22,208 nucleotides of DNA from positions 1-22,208 of IMG/VR virus record IMGVR_UViG_3300042860_002788, one strand, 5' to 3'. This stretch comes from a virus. How positions within the stretch are numbered: the first letter of the stretch is position 1; every line of letters starts with the position of its first letter. The notes beneath the pieces are model-generated. The model did not search any database, was not told where the DNA came from, and saw only the letters and a program-made list of their open reading frames with translations. Both the position numbers and the translations under genes were made by a program. Below, in pieces: positions 13,955 to 20,006 of the stretch.

Positions 13955-14322
13955 CTTCAATGTTGGTGAATGCGGCATTTGCACCACAACCTGCAATTCC
14001 TGCATCTATTGTTTACAAAGAAAGACCTATCTTGAAGCAAGTCGATGCTAAGCAATTAGCAAAGAAATTGCTGACAAAAAAAGAGTATTCCTGCCTGGCG
14101 AAATTGCTCGGTAAGGAGTCGGCGTGGAATGCAGAGTCCAAGAACCCTGCTTCGAGCGCCCGTGGCATTGGCCAGTTGCTTGATGCCACCTATCGCAACC
14201 TCGGAATGAAACACACTGAGGCATCGGTGCCACAACTTGTGGCAACACTCGCCTATATCCATCGGCGACACCTGACTCCCTGCAAGGCTTGGAGTCATTT
14301 TAAGGAAAAGAACTACTACTGA
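13894..14322 (+). CDS. Secreted lytic transglycosylase-like (SLT) protein, probable ATT start
   Basis: If started at ATT 13894 the product is 142 aa. It has a textbook signal peptide: basic n-region TQRKKTFR, hydrophobic core GIIIIIGVSAMTSMLV, and cleavage after NAAFA (residue 30). The mature part has the SLT/lysozyme-like pattern: a helix with catalytic Glu in LGKESAWNAESKNP (E75, or E56 from the ATG), then SARGIGQLLDATYRNLG and a final helix with AYIHRRHLTPCKAW. It would cut the host peptidoglycan from outside the membrane. Started at ATG 13951 (123 aa) the basic n-region would be lost. It overlaps the WhiB tail in another frame. It lies away from the lysis genes, so a role other than final lysis is possible. 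Confidence 0.75.
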   Translation: MTQRKKTFRGIIIIIGVSAMTSMLVNAAFAPQPAIPASIVYKERPILKQVDAKQLAKKLLTKKEYSCLAKLLGKESAWNAESKNPASSARGIGQLLDATYRNLGMKHTEASVPQLVATLAYIHRRHLTPCKAWSHFKEKNYY

Positions 14323-14337
14323 AAAAAAGGCGGGGTC

Positions 14338-14658
14338 GTGTCAACTGAAATCGAAAAGGGCGTGGTGGACTTTGACGAGAACATCGCAATGTGGCTTGAA
14401 CAATATCGCCACGCCCTTGCCAAAATAAAAGAATGGGAAGAGGTCGGCGATGTCGCCCGATCCCATATCGAAGCTGCTCTTGGCGACAATGAAGTCGGTC
14501 TTTACAAAGGCCAACAAGTCGTCAAGTTCTCAACTGTCACATCGACAAGATTTGATGTGAAACGAGCAAAGGAAATCTTGCCACCACAGGTGCTTGATGT
14601 CCTAAATGTTCAAAGCACTCATCGCAGATTCTCTCTTGTGAGCCAGGATGAGCAATGA
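14338..14658 (+). CDS. Recombination-associated helical protein (YqaJ-tail-like)
   Basis: A 106-aa protein. The first half is a long helix (ENIAMWLEQYRHALAKIKEW), the second has LGDNEVGLYKGQQVVKFSTV and FDVKRAKEILPP, ending RRFSLVS. This arrangement resembles the C-terminal accessory region found in or beside phage YqaJ/lambda-type exonucleases. Here it is a separate gene two genes upstream of a RecB-like exonuclease. A role in helping that enzyme is inferred. The start is GTG at 14338; a purine-rich AAAAAAAGGCGGGG precedes it. Confidence 0.6.
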   Translation: MSTEIEKGVVDFDENIAMWLEQYRHALAKIKEWEEVGDVARSHIEAALGDNEVGLYKGQQVVKFSTVTSTRFDVKRAKEILPPQVLDVLNVQSTHRRFSLVSQDEQ

Positions 14659-14735
14659 GCATCCCTTACTTAAATCCAATGGAGCCAATTGTTCCAATAA
14701 TTCCTGACTATGATGATGAAGAAGAGGAAGATTGA
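14655..14735 (+). CDS. 26-aa acidic mini-protein
   Basis: A 26-codon frame, MSIPYLNPMEPIVPIIPDYD plus a DEEEED tail. Its ATG overlaps the upstream stop (ATGA) and its TGA overlaps the exonuclease ATG (TGATG). The double overlap is exactly what the surrounding real genes show, which argues for translation. It may act mainly as a coupling peptide or may bind a basic partner. Function unknown. Confidence 0.5.
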   Translation: MSIPYLNPMEPIVPIIPDYDDEEEED

Positions 14736-15478
14736 TGACCTTAGTGTCACCTGTTTCACCTGCTAAAGCTCTAGGTCAAGGACTCTCTGAGATTATTACT
14801 CAGGCAGGCATTTGGACTCCAAGAGCCAAGCAAGTCGTCATCGGGCCATCAGAAATTGGTCACGATTGCACAAGGCGACTTGCTTACAAACTCCTTGATT
14901 GGGAGAAGACCAACGAAGGCGGTTCCTCTAATTGGAGCGCCCAAGTTGGCAGCGCAATTCACAAATATCTTGCAGATGTCTTTGCAAGAATTGAAGGCTA
15001 TGAAGTCGAGAAGCGAGTCAATATCCGTGGCAACCTGACCGGCACCGTTGACCTTTATGACAGTGTGCGTGGCATCGTTATTGATTGGAAAACCACAAGT
15101 CCTAATCAGATGGATCGCAAACGCAAAGAGGGCAAAAACCCTCAATACTTCACACAAATTCAACTCTATGGCTACGGAATGGCACAAACTGGAGCCCCTG
15201 TCAATCAGGTTGCCCTTGTCTATCTGCCCACAAGTGGTGGCATAGATGAGATGCACATAGAACTTTATGACTATGACGAATCGGTAGCTCTGAAAGGTTT
15301 AGAGCGAATGGATAACATCCACGCTCTACTTGCTCAGGTTGATGTGGAAACAAATCCTGCAATGTGGGAGATGATTCCATCAAAGCCAAACCGACTTTGC
15401 AACTATTGTCCTTACTTTTTGCCTTACTCAAAAGACCTCTCGAAAGGATGCTACGGTGAAACCGCGACTCGTAATTAG
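14735..15478 (+). CDS. Cas4/RecB-family PD-(D/E)xK exonuclease with Fe-S cysteines
   Basis: A 247-aa nuclease of the RecB/AddB/Cas4 superfamily, probably producing 3' single strands for phage recombination. Visible motifs: IGHDCTRRLAY with C45; H76 in GSAIHKYL; TGTVDLYD with D106; IVIDWKTT with D117-x-K119; and the Q-x3-Y helix TQIQLYGYG (Q141-Y145). Three C-terminal Cys in RLCNYCPYF and KGC (C222, C225, C239) together with C45 make the iron-sulfur staple typical of Cas4 and AddB. No Cas genes or repeats are nearby, so it is a phage recombination enzyme. ATG 14735 (TGATG overlap) is preferred to TTG 14732. Confidence 0.88.
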   Translation: MTLVSPVSPAKALGQGLSEIITQAGIWTPRAKQVVIGPSEIGHDCTRRLAYKLLDWEKTNEGGSSNWSAQVGSAIHKYLADVFARIEGYEVEKRVNIRGNLTGTVDLYDSVRGIVIDWKTTSPNQMDRKRKEGKNPQYFTQIQLYGYGMAQTGAPVNQVALVYLPTSGGIDEMHIELYDYDESVALKGLERMDNIHALLAQVDVETNPAMWEMIPSKPNRLCNYCPYFLPYSKDLSKGCYGETATRN

Positions 15479-15677
15479 TCCGATGAAGCATTGGGAAGCA
15501 AGAATCCTCAATTCTGTCGCTTGGCTTATTGGAATGCGCGGTGGCTCTGTTGGCTATTGCTGGATTGAAACAACTGAAGAAGCTGATGAAAACGACATTG
15601 AAGTGACAATCAATGACATAGTAAAAAACAATGAAGAAGATGAAGCAAACAAAATAGAAAAGGAGTCGGGGGAATGA
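15456..15677 (+). CDS. Small protein with acidic C-terminus, unknown
   Basis: A 73-aa protein. The N-terminal part is basic to neutral (KPRLVISPMKHWEARILNSV, AWLIGMRGGSVGYCWI) and the C-terminus strongly acidic. It starts at GTG 15456, which has AAAGGA 7 nt upstream; the later in-frame ATG at 15483 has no ribosome site. It overlaps the exonuclease by 23 nt and ends in an ATGA overlap with the SSB-like gene. The acidic tail recalls tails that contact DNA-repair partners, but this is a guess. Confidence 0.55.
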   Translation: MKPRLVISPMKHWEARILNSVAWLIGMRGGSVGYCWIETTEEADENDIEVTINDIVKNNEEDEANKIEKESGE

Positions 15678-16138
15678 CCTTCGCATCACCAGGAAATCAA
15701 AGCGAGTCAGTGAAAGTGGCAGACCTTGCCAATCACTTGCTTATTATTACACCTATTGAATATAAGACAGGGATTCAAACTGTCCACGGCATCGCCGAGG
15801 CAGTCGAAGTCAATGTCTATGATCTTGACACAAACACCGAATACAACTCTTTGCTTTGGTTCAATGTTGCACTTCGCAATGCGCTGAAGACAAAACTGAA
15901 TCAGAAGGTTCTTGCCCGCATCGGCCAAGGCCCTGCCAAGCCTGGCAAGAGCGCGCCGTGGATTTTGCTAGATGCCACTAGCGATGCGACAGCAATTGCA
16001 AAGGCAAATGCTTATCTTGCGGCACCGCCTGCGCCTGTGGCAACGCCTGCGCCTGTGGCCTCTATTGCAAATCCAACTGCGGGTTTAACACCTGAAGTTG
16101 CAGCTCTGCTCGCACAACTTGGAGCAAAGCCACTATAA
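15674..16138 (+). CDS. Single-stranded DNA-binding-like protein (actinophage type)
   Basis: A 154-aa protein with a beta-rich core resembling the OB-like ssDNA-binding proteins of actinophages. The pattern is ADLANHLLIITPIEYKTGIQ, EAVEVNVYDLDT, LLWFNVALRNALK, VLARIGQGPAKPGKSAPWIL and LDATSDATAIAKANAYL. It lacks the acidic bacterial SSB tip and instead has an Ala/Pro linker with an 18-nt tandem repeat (from 16026) encoding PAPVAT, then a hydrophobic helix ending AQLGAKPL. It follows an exonuclease, as expected for a recombination set. It starts in an ATGA overlap. Confidence 0.7.
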   Translation: MTFASPGNQSESVKVADLANHLLIITPIEYKTGIQTVHGIAEAVEVNVYDLDTNTEYNSLLWFNVALRNALKTKLNQKVLARIGQGPAKPGKSAPWILLDATSDATAIAKANAYLAAPPAPVATPAPVASIANPTAGLTPEVAALLAQLGAKPL

Positions 16139-16140
16139 AT

Positions 16141-16295
16141 GTGAAAGCAAGGCGGTTTTCCTTCCGTCACCGTCTTGCATCATAAGGTTGCCTGTGTCCT
16201 ACCTTTCCACGGGCAACCAAGCAGTGCTTGGGAGCGATGAGATACGGGGTCATTCATCGGCAGGTTCGATTCCTGCCACTGCACTCGACAAATAA
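16141..16295 (+). ncRNA. Structured non-coding RNA with hairpins and tRNA-like 3' domain
   Basis: The gap between the SSB-like gene and the next gene holds consecutive stable helices. P1: GCAAGGCGG (16147-16155) with CCGTCTTGC (16170-16178), 9 bp including one G-U. P2: GGTTGCCTGTG (16186-16196) with CACGGGCAACC (16208-16218), 11 bp including one U-G. A tRNA-like domain follows at 16220-16283. An alternative hairpin CCAAGC-AGT-GCTTGG (16217-16231) competes with P2 and with the acceptor-like stem, so a switch is possible. No CDS is supported here. The element ends just before an A-rich stretch and the AAGGAG of the next gene. It may be a separate RNA or a leader acting in cis. Confidence 0.6.
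16220..16283 (+). ncRNA. tRNA-like domain lacking a normal D-arm
   Basis: Acceptor-like helix GCAGTG (16221-16226) with CACTGC (16277-16282). A perfect T-arm: GCAGG (16260-16264), loop TTCGATT, CCTGC (16272-16276), directly stacked on the acceptor helix. A central hairpin CGATGA (16235-16240) with TCATCG (16254-16259) takes the place of the anticodon arm. Only 8 nt (16227-16234, containing GGG) stand where a D-arm should be. No CCA is encoded and the outermost A16220-A16283 cannot pair. Total length about 64 nt. It is not a canonical tRNA; the geometry is closer to the tRNA-like part of tmRNA. Confidence 0.5.
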
Positions 16296-16306
16296 AAAGG
16301 AGTCAA

Positions 16307-16486
16307 ATGTGTCGCCACATCTTCGAAACCATTGGAGTTGCCATATGTCCTGACTGCGGGCGTGACACTCACGAAACAGATTTTGAGTTTCAAATAGAAC
16401 TTCATAAGCAATGGATAAGAGATGGCAAGGCAGATTGGAACATCTGCCCACTAGGGGGAACGATTAGGGGATGGTGGTCAATATGA
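16307..16486 (+). CDS. Small zinc-ribbon-like phage protein
   Basis: A 59-aa protein starting MCRHIFETIGVAICPDCGRD. Cys at 14 and 17 (C-P-D-C), with C2 or His22 and C47 (NICPLGG) as possible further ligands, suggest a zinc-binding knuckle. The C-terminus GTIRGWWSI and the central HETDFEFQIELHKQWI look like those of an unnamed protein family I have seen in phages. The ATG has AAGGAG 4 nt upstream. Its stop overlaps the methyltransferase ATG (ATGA). It is the first gene after the structured RNA, so the RNA could control it. Confidence 0.7.
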   Translation: MCRHIFETIGVAICPDCGRDTHETDFEFQIELHKQWIRDGKADWNICPLGGTIRGWWSI

Positions 16487-17223
16487 CAACGGCAGTGTCA
16501 CTGTTTGCAGGTGTTGGCGGGTTTGACTTAGCTTTAGAGCGAGCAGGAGTCAAAGTTGTCGCAAGTGTTGAGTGGGATAAGAACGCGCAAAATGTATTGA
16601 GAAAACAATTTCCGAATGCACAAGTATTCGGCGACATTCAGGGGGTCACAGGTGAACAATTACGAGCAGCAGGATTTAATCCCGAAGATGGAATCATCAC
16701 CGGTGGATTTCCTTGCCAAGACCTTTCCGTTGCTGGAAAGCGAGCAGGGTTGGCGGGATCGCGTAGTGGACTTTTCTGGGAAATCTGCCGACTCCTTGAC
16801 GAAACAAGAACGCAGACTTTTATCCTCGAAAATGTCCCTGGTTTACTTTCCTCAAATAACGGAAGAGATATGGCCGTTGTCGTTGAAGCGTTGGTCGAGC
16901 GCGGGTATCGCATCGCTTGGCGGGTGCTTGATGCTCAATACTTCGGAGTTCCCCAAAGAAGGCGTAGAGTCTTCATTGTCGGATGTCTTGGAAACCAAGG
17001 GCGATCACCTGAAGAAATACTCGCTATCAGCGAAGGCCGCGCAGGGTATCTTGCGAAGAGCAACGCGCCGAGGAAAGGTTCTTCCACAACCATTGCAAGA
17101 GGCGCTGAATCAAGTGGCGAACGAGCAGTCACAGGAACTTTAGCGGCGAGAGATTACAAAGGACTCGCTGCCGATGATTTATTGGACAACAAAGCAATTG
17201 TTGATTTAGTGAGTAAAGATTAA
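16483..17223 (+). CDS. dcm: C5-cytosine DNA methyltransferase, N-terminal part (motifs I-VIII)
   Basis: A 246-aa product with motif I (SLFAGVGGFDLALERAG), motif IV GFPCQDLSVAGKRAG with catalytic C78, motif VI ILENVPGLL (E116-N-V) and motif VIII VPQRRRRVFIVG (158-162). Motifs IX and X and most of the target recognition region are absent; they are encoded by the next ORF in another frame. A full C5 methyltransferase is usually 320-450 aa, so this is half an enzyme or the alpha subunit of a split one, as known for two-subunit C5 methyltransferases such as M.AquI. It probably protects phage DNA from host restriction. Start at ATG 16483 (ATGA overlap); ATG 16471 is possible but abuts its ribosome site. 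Confidence 0.88.
   Translation: MTTAVSLFAGVGGFDLALERAGVKVVASVEWDKNAQNVLRKQFPNAQVFGDIQGVTGEQLRAAGFNPEDGIITGGFPCQDLSVAGKRAGLAGSRSGLFWEICRLLDETRTQTFILENVPGLLSSNNGRDMAVVVEALVERGYRIAWRVLDAQYFGVPQRRRRVFIVGCLGNQGRSPEEILAISEGRAGYLAKSNAPRKGSSTTIARGAESSGERAVTGTLAARDYKGLAADDLLDNKAIVDLVSKD
16616..17143 (+). CDS. Overprinted phage protein (SLSDVLE/GILRRA-type) inside dcm
   Basis: A 175-aa frame lying wholly within the methyltransferase gene, one base out of phase. It does not read like a random shadow. It contains SPVDFLAKTFPLLESEQGW, MLNTSEFPKEGVESSLSDVL and YSLSAKAAQGILRRATRRGK followed by LPQPLQEALNQVA. I recognise this as an unnamed phage family with conserved TLNTSEWP, SLSDVLE and LS-A-AGILRRAEKRGK-LP blocks. 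In other phages the methyltransferase sequence over the same DNA also shows the matching pattern, so the overlap is probably old. Function unknown. The true start could be ATG 16616 or ATG 16688; no strong ribosome site is visible. A family search would settle it. Confidence 0.6.
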   Translation: MHKYSATFRGSQVNNYEQQDLIPKMESSPVDFLAKTFPLLESEQGWRDRVVDFSGKSADSLTKQERRLLSSKMSLVYFPQITEEIWPLSLKRWSSAGIASLGGCLMLNTSEFPKEGVESSLSDVLETKGDHLKKYSLSAKAAQGILRRATRRGKVLPQPLQEALNQVANEQSQEL

Positions 17224-17230
17224 AAAATAA

Positions 17231-17707
17231 ATGATGGTTATTGTAATGAGAGAACGAGAAGGAAAAGCGGGGGGGGGGAAGGGATTTCTACTAGCGGAGA
17301 ACAGGAGTTTTACATTGGCGACAAGTAATTTTCAAATTATTTTCTATGGACAGAGAGTAGGTGATGTCAGAGTGCAAGATGACAAGATAAACACTTTGCA
17401 GGCAAGAATGGGAACAGGCGGAAACAATATGCCGATGTTGGCAGAGGTCTTAGCCTTTGATGCTTACAATCAAACTGTTAGCGAAACAAGTCAAACAATC
17501 AAAGCCCATACTGCTAACAAAGAAAACATTGGAACTATTTGGGAGAAGTCAACAGTGCGCCGATTGACACCGACAGAGTGCGAGAGGTTGCAAGGATTTC
17601 CTGATGGATGGACAGAGGGCCAAGCCGATTCGCACCGCTATAAACAAATGGGCAATGCGGTGGCGGTGCCTGTTGTCGAGTGGATTATTAACAGAATAAC
17701 AAACTAG
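17231..17707 (+). CDS. dcm: C5-cytosine methyltransferase, C-terminal part (TRD, motifs IX-X)
   Basis: Up to 158 aa. It has MREREGKAGGGKGF and INTLQARMGTGGNNMPM, typical of the region between motif VIII and IX in phage methyltransferases. Motif IX RRLTPTECERLQGFPDGWTE and motif X RYKQMGNAVAVPVVEWI follow. It is in another frame from the N-terminal half, separated by a short A+T-rich stretch with stops in all three frames. Starts at ATG 17231, 17234 or 17246 are possible; none has a good ribosome site, though re-initiation after the nearby stop could serve. It may be a beta subunit of a split enzyme or the remains of a broken gene. A ten-G tract lies in its first codons. Confidence 0.8.
   Translation: MMVIVMREREGKAGGGKGFLLAENRSFTLATSNFQIIFYGQRVGDVRVQDDKINTLQARMGTGGNNMPMLAEVLAFDAYNQTVSETSQTIKAHTANKENIGTIWEKSTVRRLTPTECERLQGFPDGWTEGQADSHRYKQMGNAVAVPVVEWIINRITN
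17269..17278 (+). repeat. Ten-G homopolymer tract in the methyltransferase C-terminal ORF
   Basis: Ten consecutive G encode the Gly-Gly-Gly of the EGKAGGGKG segment. Runs this long are prone to slipped-strand errors in replication and also in sequencing. Gain or loss of one base would shift the frame of the downstream motifs IX-X. Confidence 0.85.
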
Positions 17708-17714
17708 GAGAACT

Positions 17715-19775
17715 ATGACGGGGGAAATCTTACGAACGGGCCTTGAGTTCGCTGCCAATGGCATCTGTGCGGTGCCGGTTGCAACTGATGGCTCCAAAAG
17801 GCCTGCACTTACCAATTGGAAGCTATATCAAGAACGCCTGCCAACACCTGATGAGTTGCTGACTTGGTTTGCAAGCGCCGAAGGTGTCGGTGTCATTTGT
17901 GGAAAAGTCAGTGGCAATTTAGAGATGTTGGAACTAGAAGGCCGAGCAGTTGCCGACAAGATGCACCTTGACTTAAAAGAGATGGCAAATAATGCAGGCC
18001 TTGGTGATGTTTGGGATCGCATAAACAACGGGTATGTGGAGATGACTCCATCAGGCGGAATCCATTGGCTCTATCGCATTGACGGAGAAGTTCCTGGCAA
18101 CACCAAACTCGCAAGAAGGCCTGGCGAAAATGGCGGGATAGATGTCCTAGCCGAAACAAGAGGTGAGGGCGGCTTTGTCATTGTCGCGCCATCGGCAGGG
18201 CCTTGCCATCCGTCAGGCGGAGCTTGGAAGATGCTTGTTGGCGGAGCCAATAGCATCCCGACACTGACGGTTGACGAGCGCGACCAACTCCACAAATTAT
18301 TTGAAACCTTTGACTCAGTTCCCAAGGTTGAGTTTGTCACCGAAGAACTTGCGCCAAAAGGTGTCAATTTAACTCCTGGCGATGATTACAACGCCAAAGT
18401 CACTTGGGATCAGATACTTGAGCCTTTAGGTTGGAAGAAGGTTTACACCAACAAGGCAGGTGTGACCTCTTGGAGAAGACCAGGCAAGTCTGAAGGCATA
18501 AGCGCCACCACAAATCACGCAGGCAATGACAAGTTCTATGTCTTTTCAAGTTCAACACAGTTTGAAGCTGAGCGAAGTTATAGCAAGTTCGCAGTCTTCA
18601 CCATCGTGCAGCATCAAGGCAACTTCACCGCCTCTGCCAAGGCTCTGCGTGAGCAAGGCTATGGCGAGGCACGCAAAGAGCTTCAAACCTTAGAAGTTCA
18701 CTCACCTGCGCTAGTTCAACTCCACGATGAAGAAGGTCAGCCCTTTGAGTCCTCTTGGATACCTAAACAGATTCAAGAGTTAGAACTAGCCGATGAGCCT
18801 GCGCCATCAATGCTTAGACGAGAAGATGGCAACTCTCTTTTATATGCAGGCAAGATAAATGCCATCTTCGGTGAGTCTGAGAGCGGTAAAACTTGGCTCG
18901 CATTGGAAGCAATAAGGCAAGAACTTGCCAAGAAAAACATAGTTTTCTATTTAGACTTTGAAGACTCGGCAAGAGGCATTCTCAATCGCTTAAAGACAAT
19001 GAAGGTGCCGACAGATAAGTTCAAGTTCTTTAGGTATGCAAACCCTGACTCCAAACTCGAAGCAGGTGTTGGCGAATTGATGAAGACTGAGATTATGGCC
19101 TACCTGCCAAGTCTGATTGTCGTTGATGGTGTCAATGCCGCGATGAACCTGATGGGTCTTGATTTAGAGAAGAATAAGGATGCAACCTTCTTCTCGCAGA
19201 CAATTTTGAAGCCCTTAAGGATCGGTGGCGCTGGCATTCTTACCATCGACCATGTCACCAAATCAAAGGATAACCGAGGCAACTATGCCATTGGAGCCCA
19301 AGCCAAGAGAGCTGACATTGACGGTGCGGCCTTTGCCGTGTCGGTGGCGATGCCATTTGGCAGAGGCATTGACGGAGCCCTTGATATAACTTGCACCAAA
19401 GATAGGCCTGGCTTTGTCCGTGCCATCTGCCCCGATGCCAAGACGGTCGGCGTTGCCAACCTGCGCTCGCTGCCTGATGGCGGTATCTCGGTGTCCATAT
19501 CGGGTGGCAGTGTCAAGATTTCAAGTAGAGAACAGAAGATGGAAGCGGTCTGCGATTTACTTAGGAATCACGGATACGAAATGCACCGAAATCAAATCGC
19601 TGACATCTTAAGAGATAAGAACATTGGCGTTGGTAATGGTGAGTTAAAAGTTGTTTTAGAGTCATTAGTCGGTGGCGGTCACATTACTTATCGAAGAGAT
19701 GGTCAGAAAATCTATTACAGTTTTGAGCAAGATTTCATTGTCAATGATGTCAAGGCTTGGACTCCAAATGAGTGA
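17715..19775 (+). CDS. Primase-polymerase / RecA-like helicase fusion (replication protein)
   Basis: A 686-aa replication protein. The N-terminal Prim-Pol-like domain (about 1-200) shows LEFAANGICAVPVATDGSKR, a TPSGGIHWLY block with H117 and GGIDVLAETRGEGGFVIVAPS. However, the usual DxD is E73-L-E75 here (NLEMLELEGRA). A linker of about 200 residues follows. Then comes a RecA/RepA-type ATPase: Walker A GESESGKT at 386-393, Walker B LIVVDGVN with D471, and TIDHVTKSKDNRG. The C-terminus (REQKMEAVCDLLRNHGYEMH onward) looks like a winged helix. It should unwind and prime phage DNA. The ATG has AGGAG 4 nt upstream. The candidate origin begins at its stop codon. Confidence 0.88.
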   Translation: MTGEILRTGLEFAANGICAVPVATDGSKRPALTNWKLYQERLPTPDELLTWFASAEGVGVICGKVSGNLEMLELEGRAVADKMHLDLKEMANNAGLGDVWDRINNGYVEMTPSGGIHWLYRIDGEVPGNTKLARRPGENGGIDVLAETRGEGGFVIVAPSAGPCHPSGGAWKMLVGGANSIPTLTVDERDQLHKLFETFDSVPKVEFVTEELAPKGVNLTPGDDYNAKVTWDQILEPLGWKKVYTNKAGVTSWRRPGKSEGISATTNHAGNDKFYVFSSSTQFEAERSYSKFAVFTIVQHQGNFTASAKALREQGYGEARKELQTLEVHSPALVQLHDEEGQPFESSWIPKQIQELELADEPAPSMLRREDGNSLLYAGKINAIFGESESGKTWLALEAIRQELAKKNIVFYLDFEDSARGILNRLKTMKVPTDKFKFFRYANPDSKLEAGVGELMKTEIMAYLPSLIVVDGVNAAMNLMGLDLEKNKDATFFSQTILKPLRIGGAGILTIDHVTKSKDNRGNYAIGAQAKRADIDGAAFAVSVAMPFGRGIDGALDITCTKDRPGFVRAICPDAKTVGVANLRSLPDGGISVSISGGSVKISSREQKMEAVCDLLRNHGYEMHRNQIADILRDKNIGVGNGELKVVLESLVGGGHITYRRDGQKIYYSFEQDFIVNDVKAWTPNE

Positions 19776-19995
19776 CCGTTCCGCAGCACTTGGTTGGACA
19801 CGGAACGGTTGTTTGTCTAATCAAAATACCCTTACGGAACAGTCGGAACGGTTAGGTGTTATTTTTACGCTCAAAACAGGCAACCGTTCCGCCGTTCCGC
19901 ACCGTTCCGCACCACTACGGAACGGTTTTGCCAATAACCGTTCCGCCGTTTCCCCCCCCTATAAGGGGGGGAACGGAACGGTTGGTCGGAACAGT
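19775..19995. repeat. Iteron array of ACCGTTCCG inverted/direct repeats, candidate origin
   Basis: The 231-base gap after the primase-helicase holds eight exact copies of ACCGTTCCG or its complement. They start at 19775, 19801, 19844, 19883, 19901, 19918, 19937 and 19974. Three further copies have one mismatch (19835, 19891, 19987). Copies occur in both orientations. No gene is supported in this gap. Dense repeats next to the replicative helicase suggest a replication origin or a multi-site operator. Confidence 0.75.
19936..19983. other. Large GC hairpin inside the iteron array
   Basis: AACCGTTCCG (19936-19945) pairs with CGGAACGGTT (19974-19983), and TT plus seven C (19950-19958) pairs with seven G plus AA (19965-19973). 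A 4-nt bulge (19946-19949) and a CTATAA loop remain. That makes 19 bp of stem. No U-run follows, so it is not a standard terminator; cruciform extrusion at an origin is more likely. Confidence 0.7.
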
Positions 19996-20006
19996 TCGAG
20001 GAACAG

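Noticed and set aside
14849-15256. 135-codon minus-strand frame inside the exonuclease
   Set aside because: Antisense shadow of a gene with clear catalytic motifs; no start signal.
14735-15478. Cas4 as part of a CRISPR system
   Set aside because: No cas1/cas2 or repeat-spacer array is nearby; neighbours are phage recombination genes.
15201-15689. 162-codon minus-strand frame opposite the exonuclease
   Set aside because: Low-quality composition (Phe/Tyr/Val runs antisense to acidic codons), and it lies opposite three supported plus-strand genes.
16260-16283. tRNA 3'-end fragment as a phage attachment site (attP)
   Set aside because: No integrase or excisionase is visible in the window, and the sequence takes part in a complete local fold rather than being an isolated tRNA end.
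16220-16290. Canonical tRNA-Arg(ACG), reading loop ATACGGG as anticodon loop
   Set aside because: The anticodon stem would have only 4 pairs with a G-G mismatch. No D-arm fits in the 8-10 nt available, and the total length is about 64 nt. Reported as tRNA-like instead.
16098-16295. 65-codon plus-strand frame across the structured RNA gap
   Set aside because: It starts inside the SSB-like gene without a ribosome site, and its bases are explained by long complementary stems.
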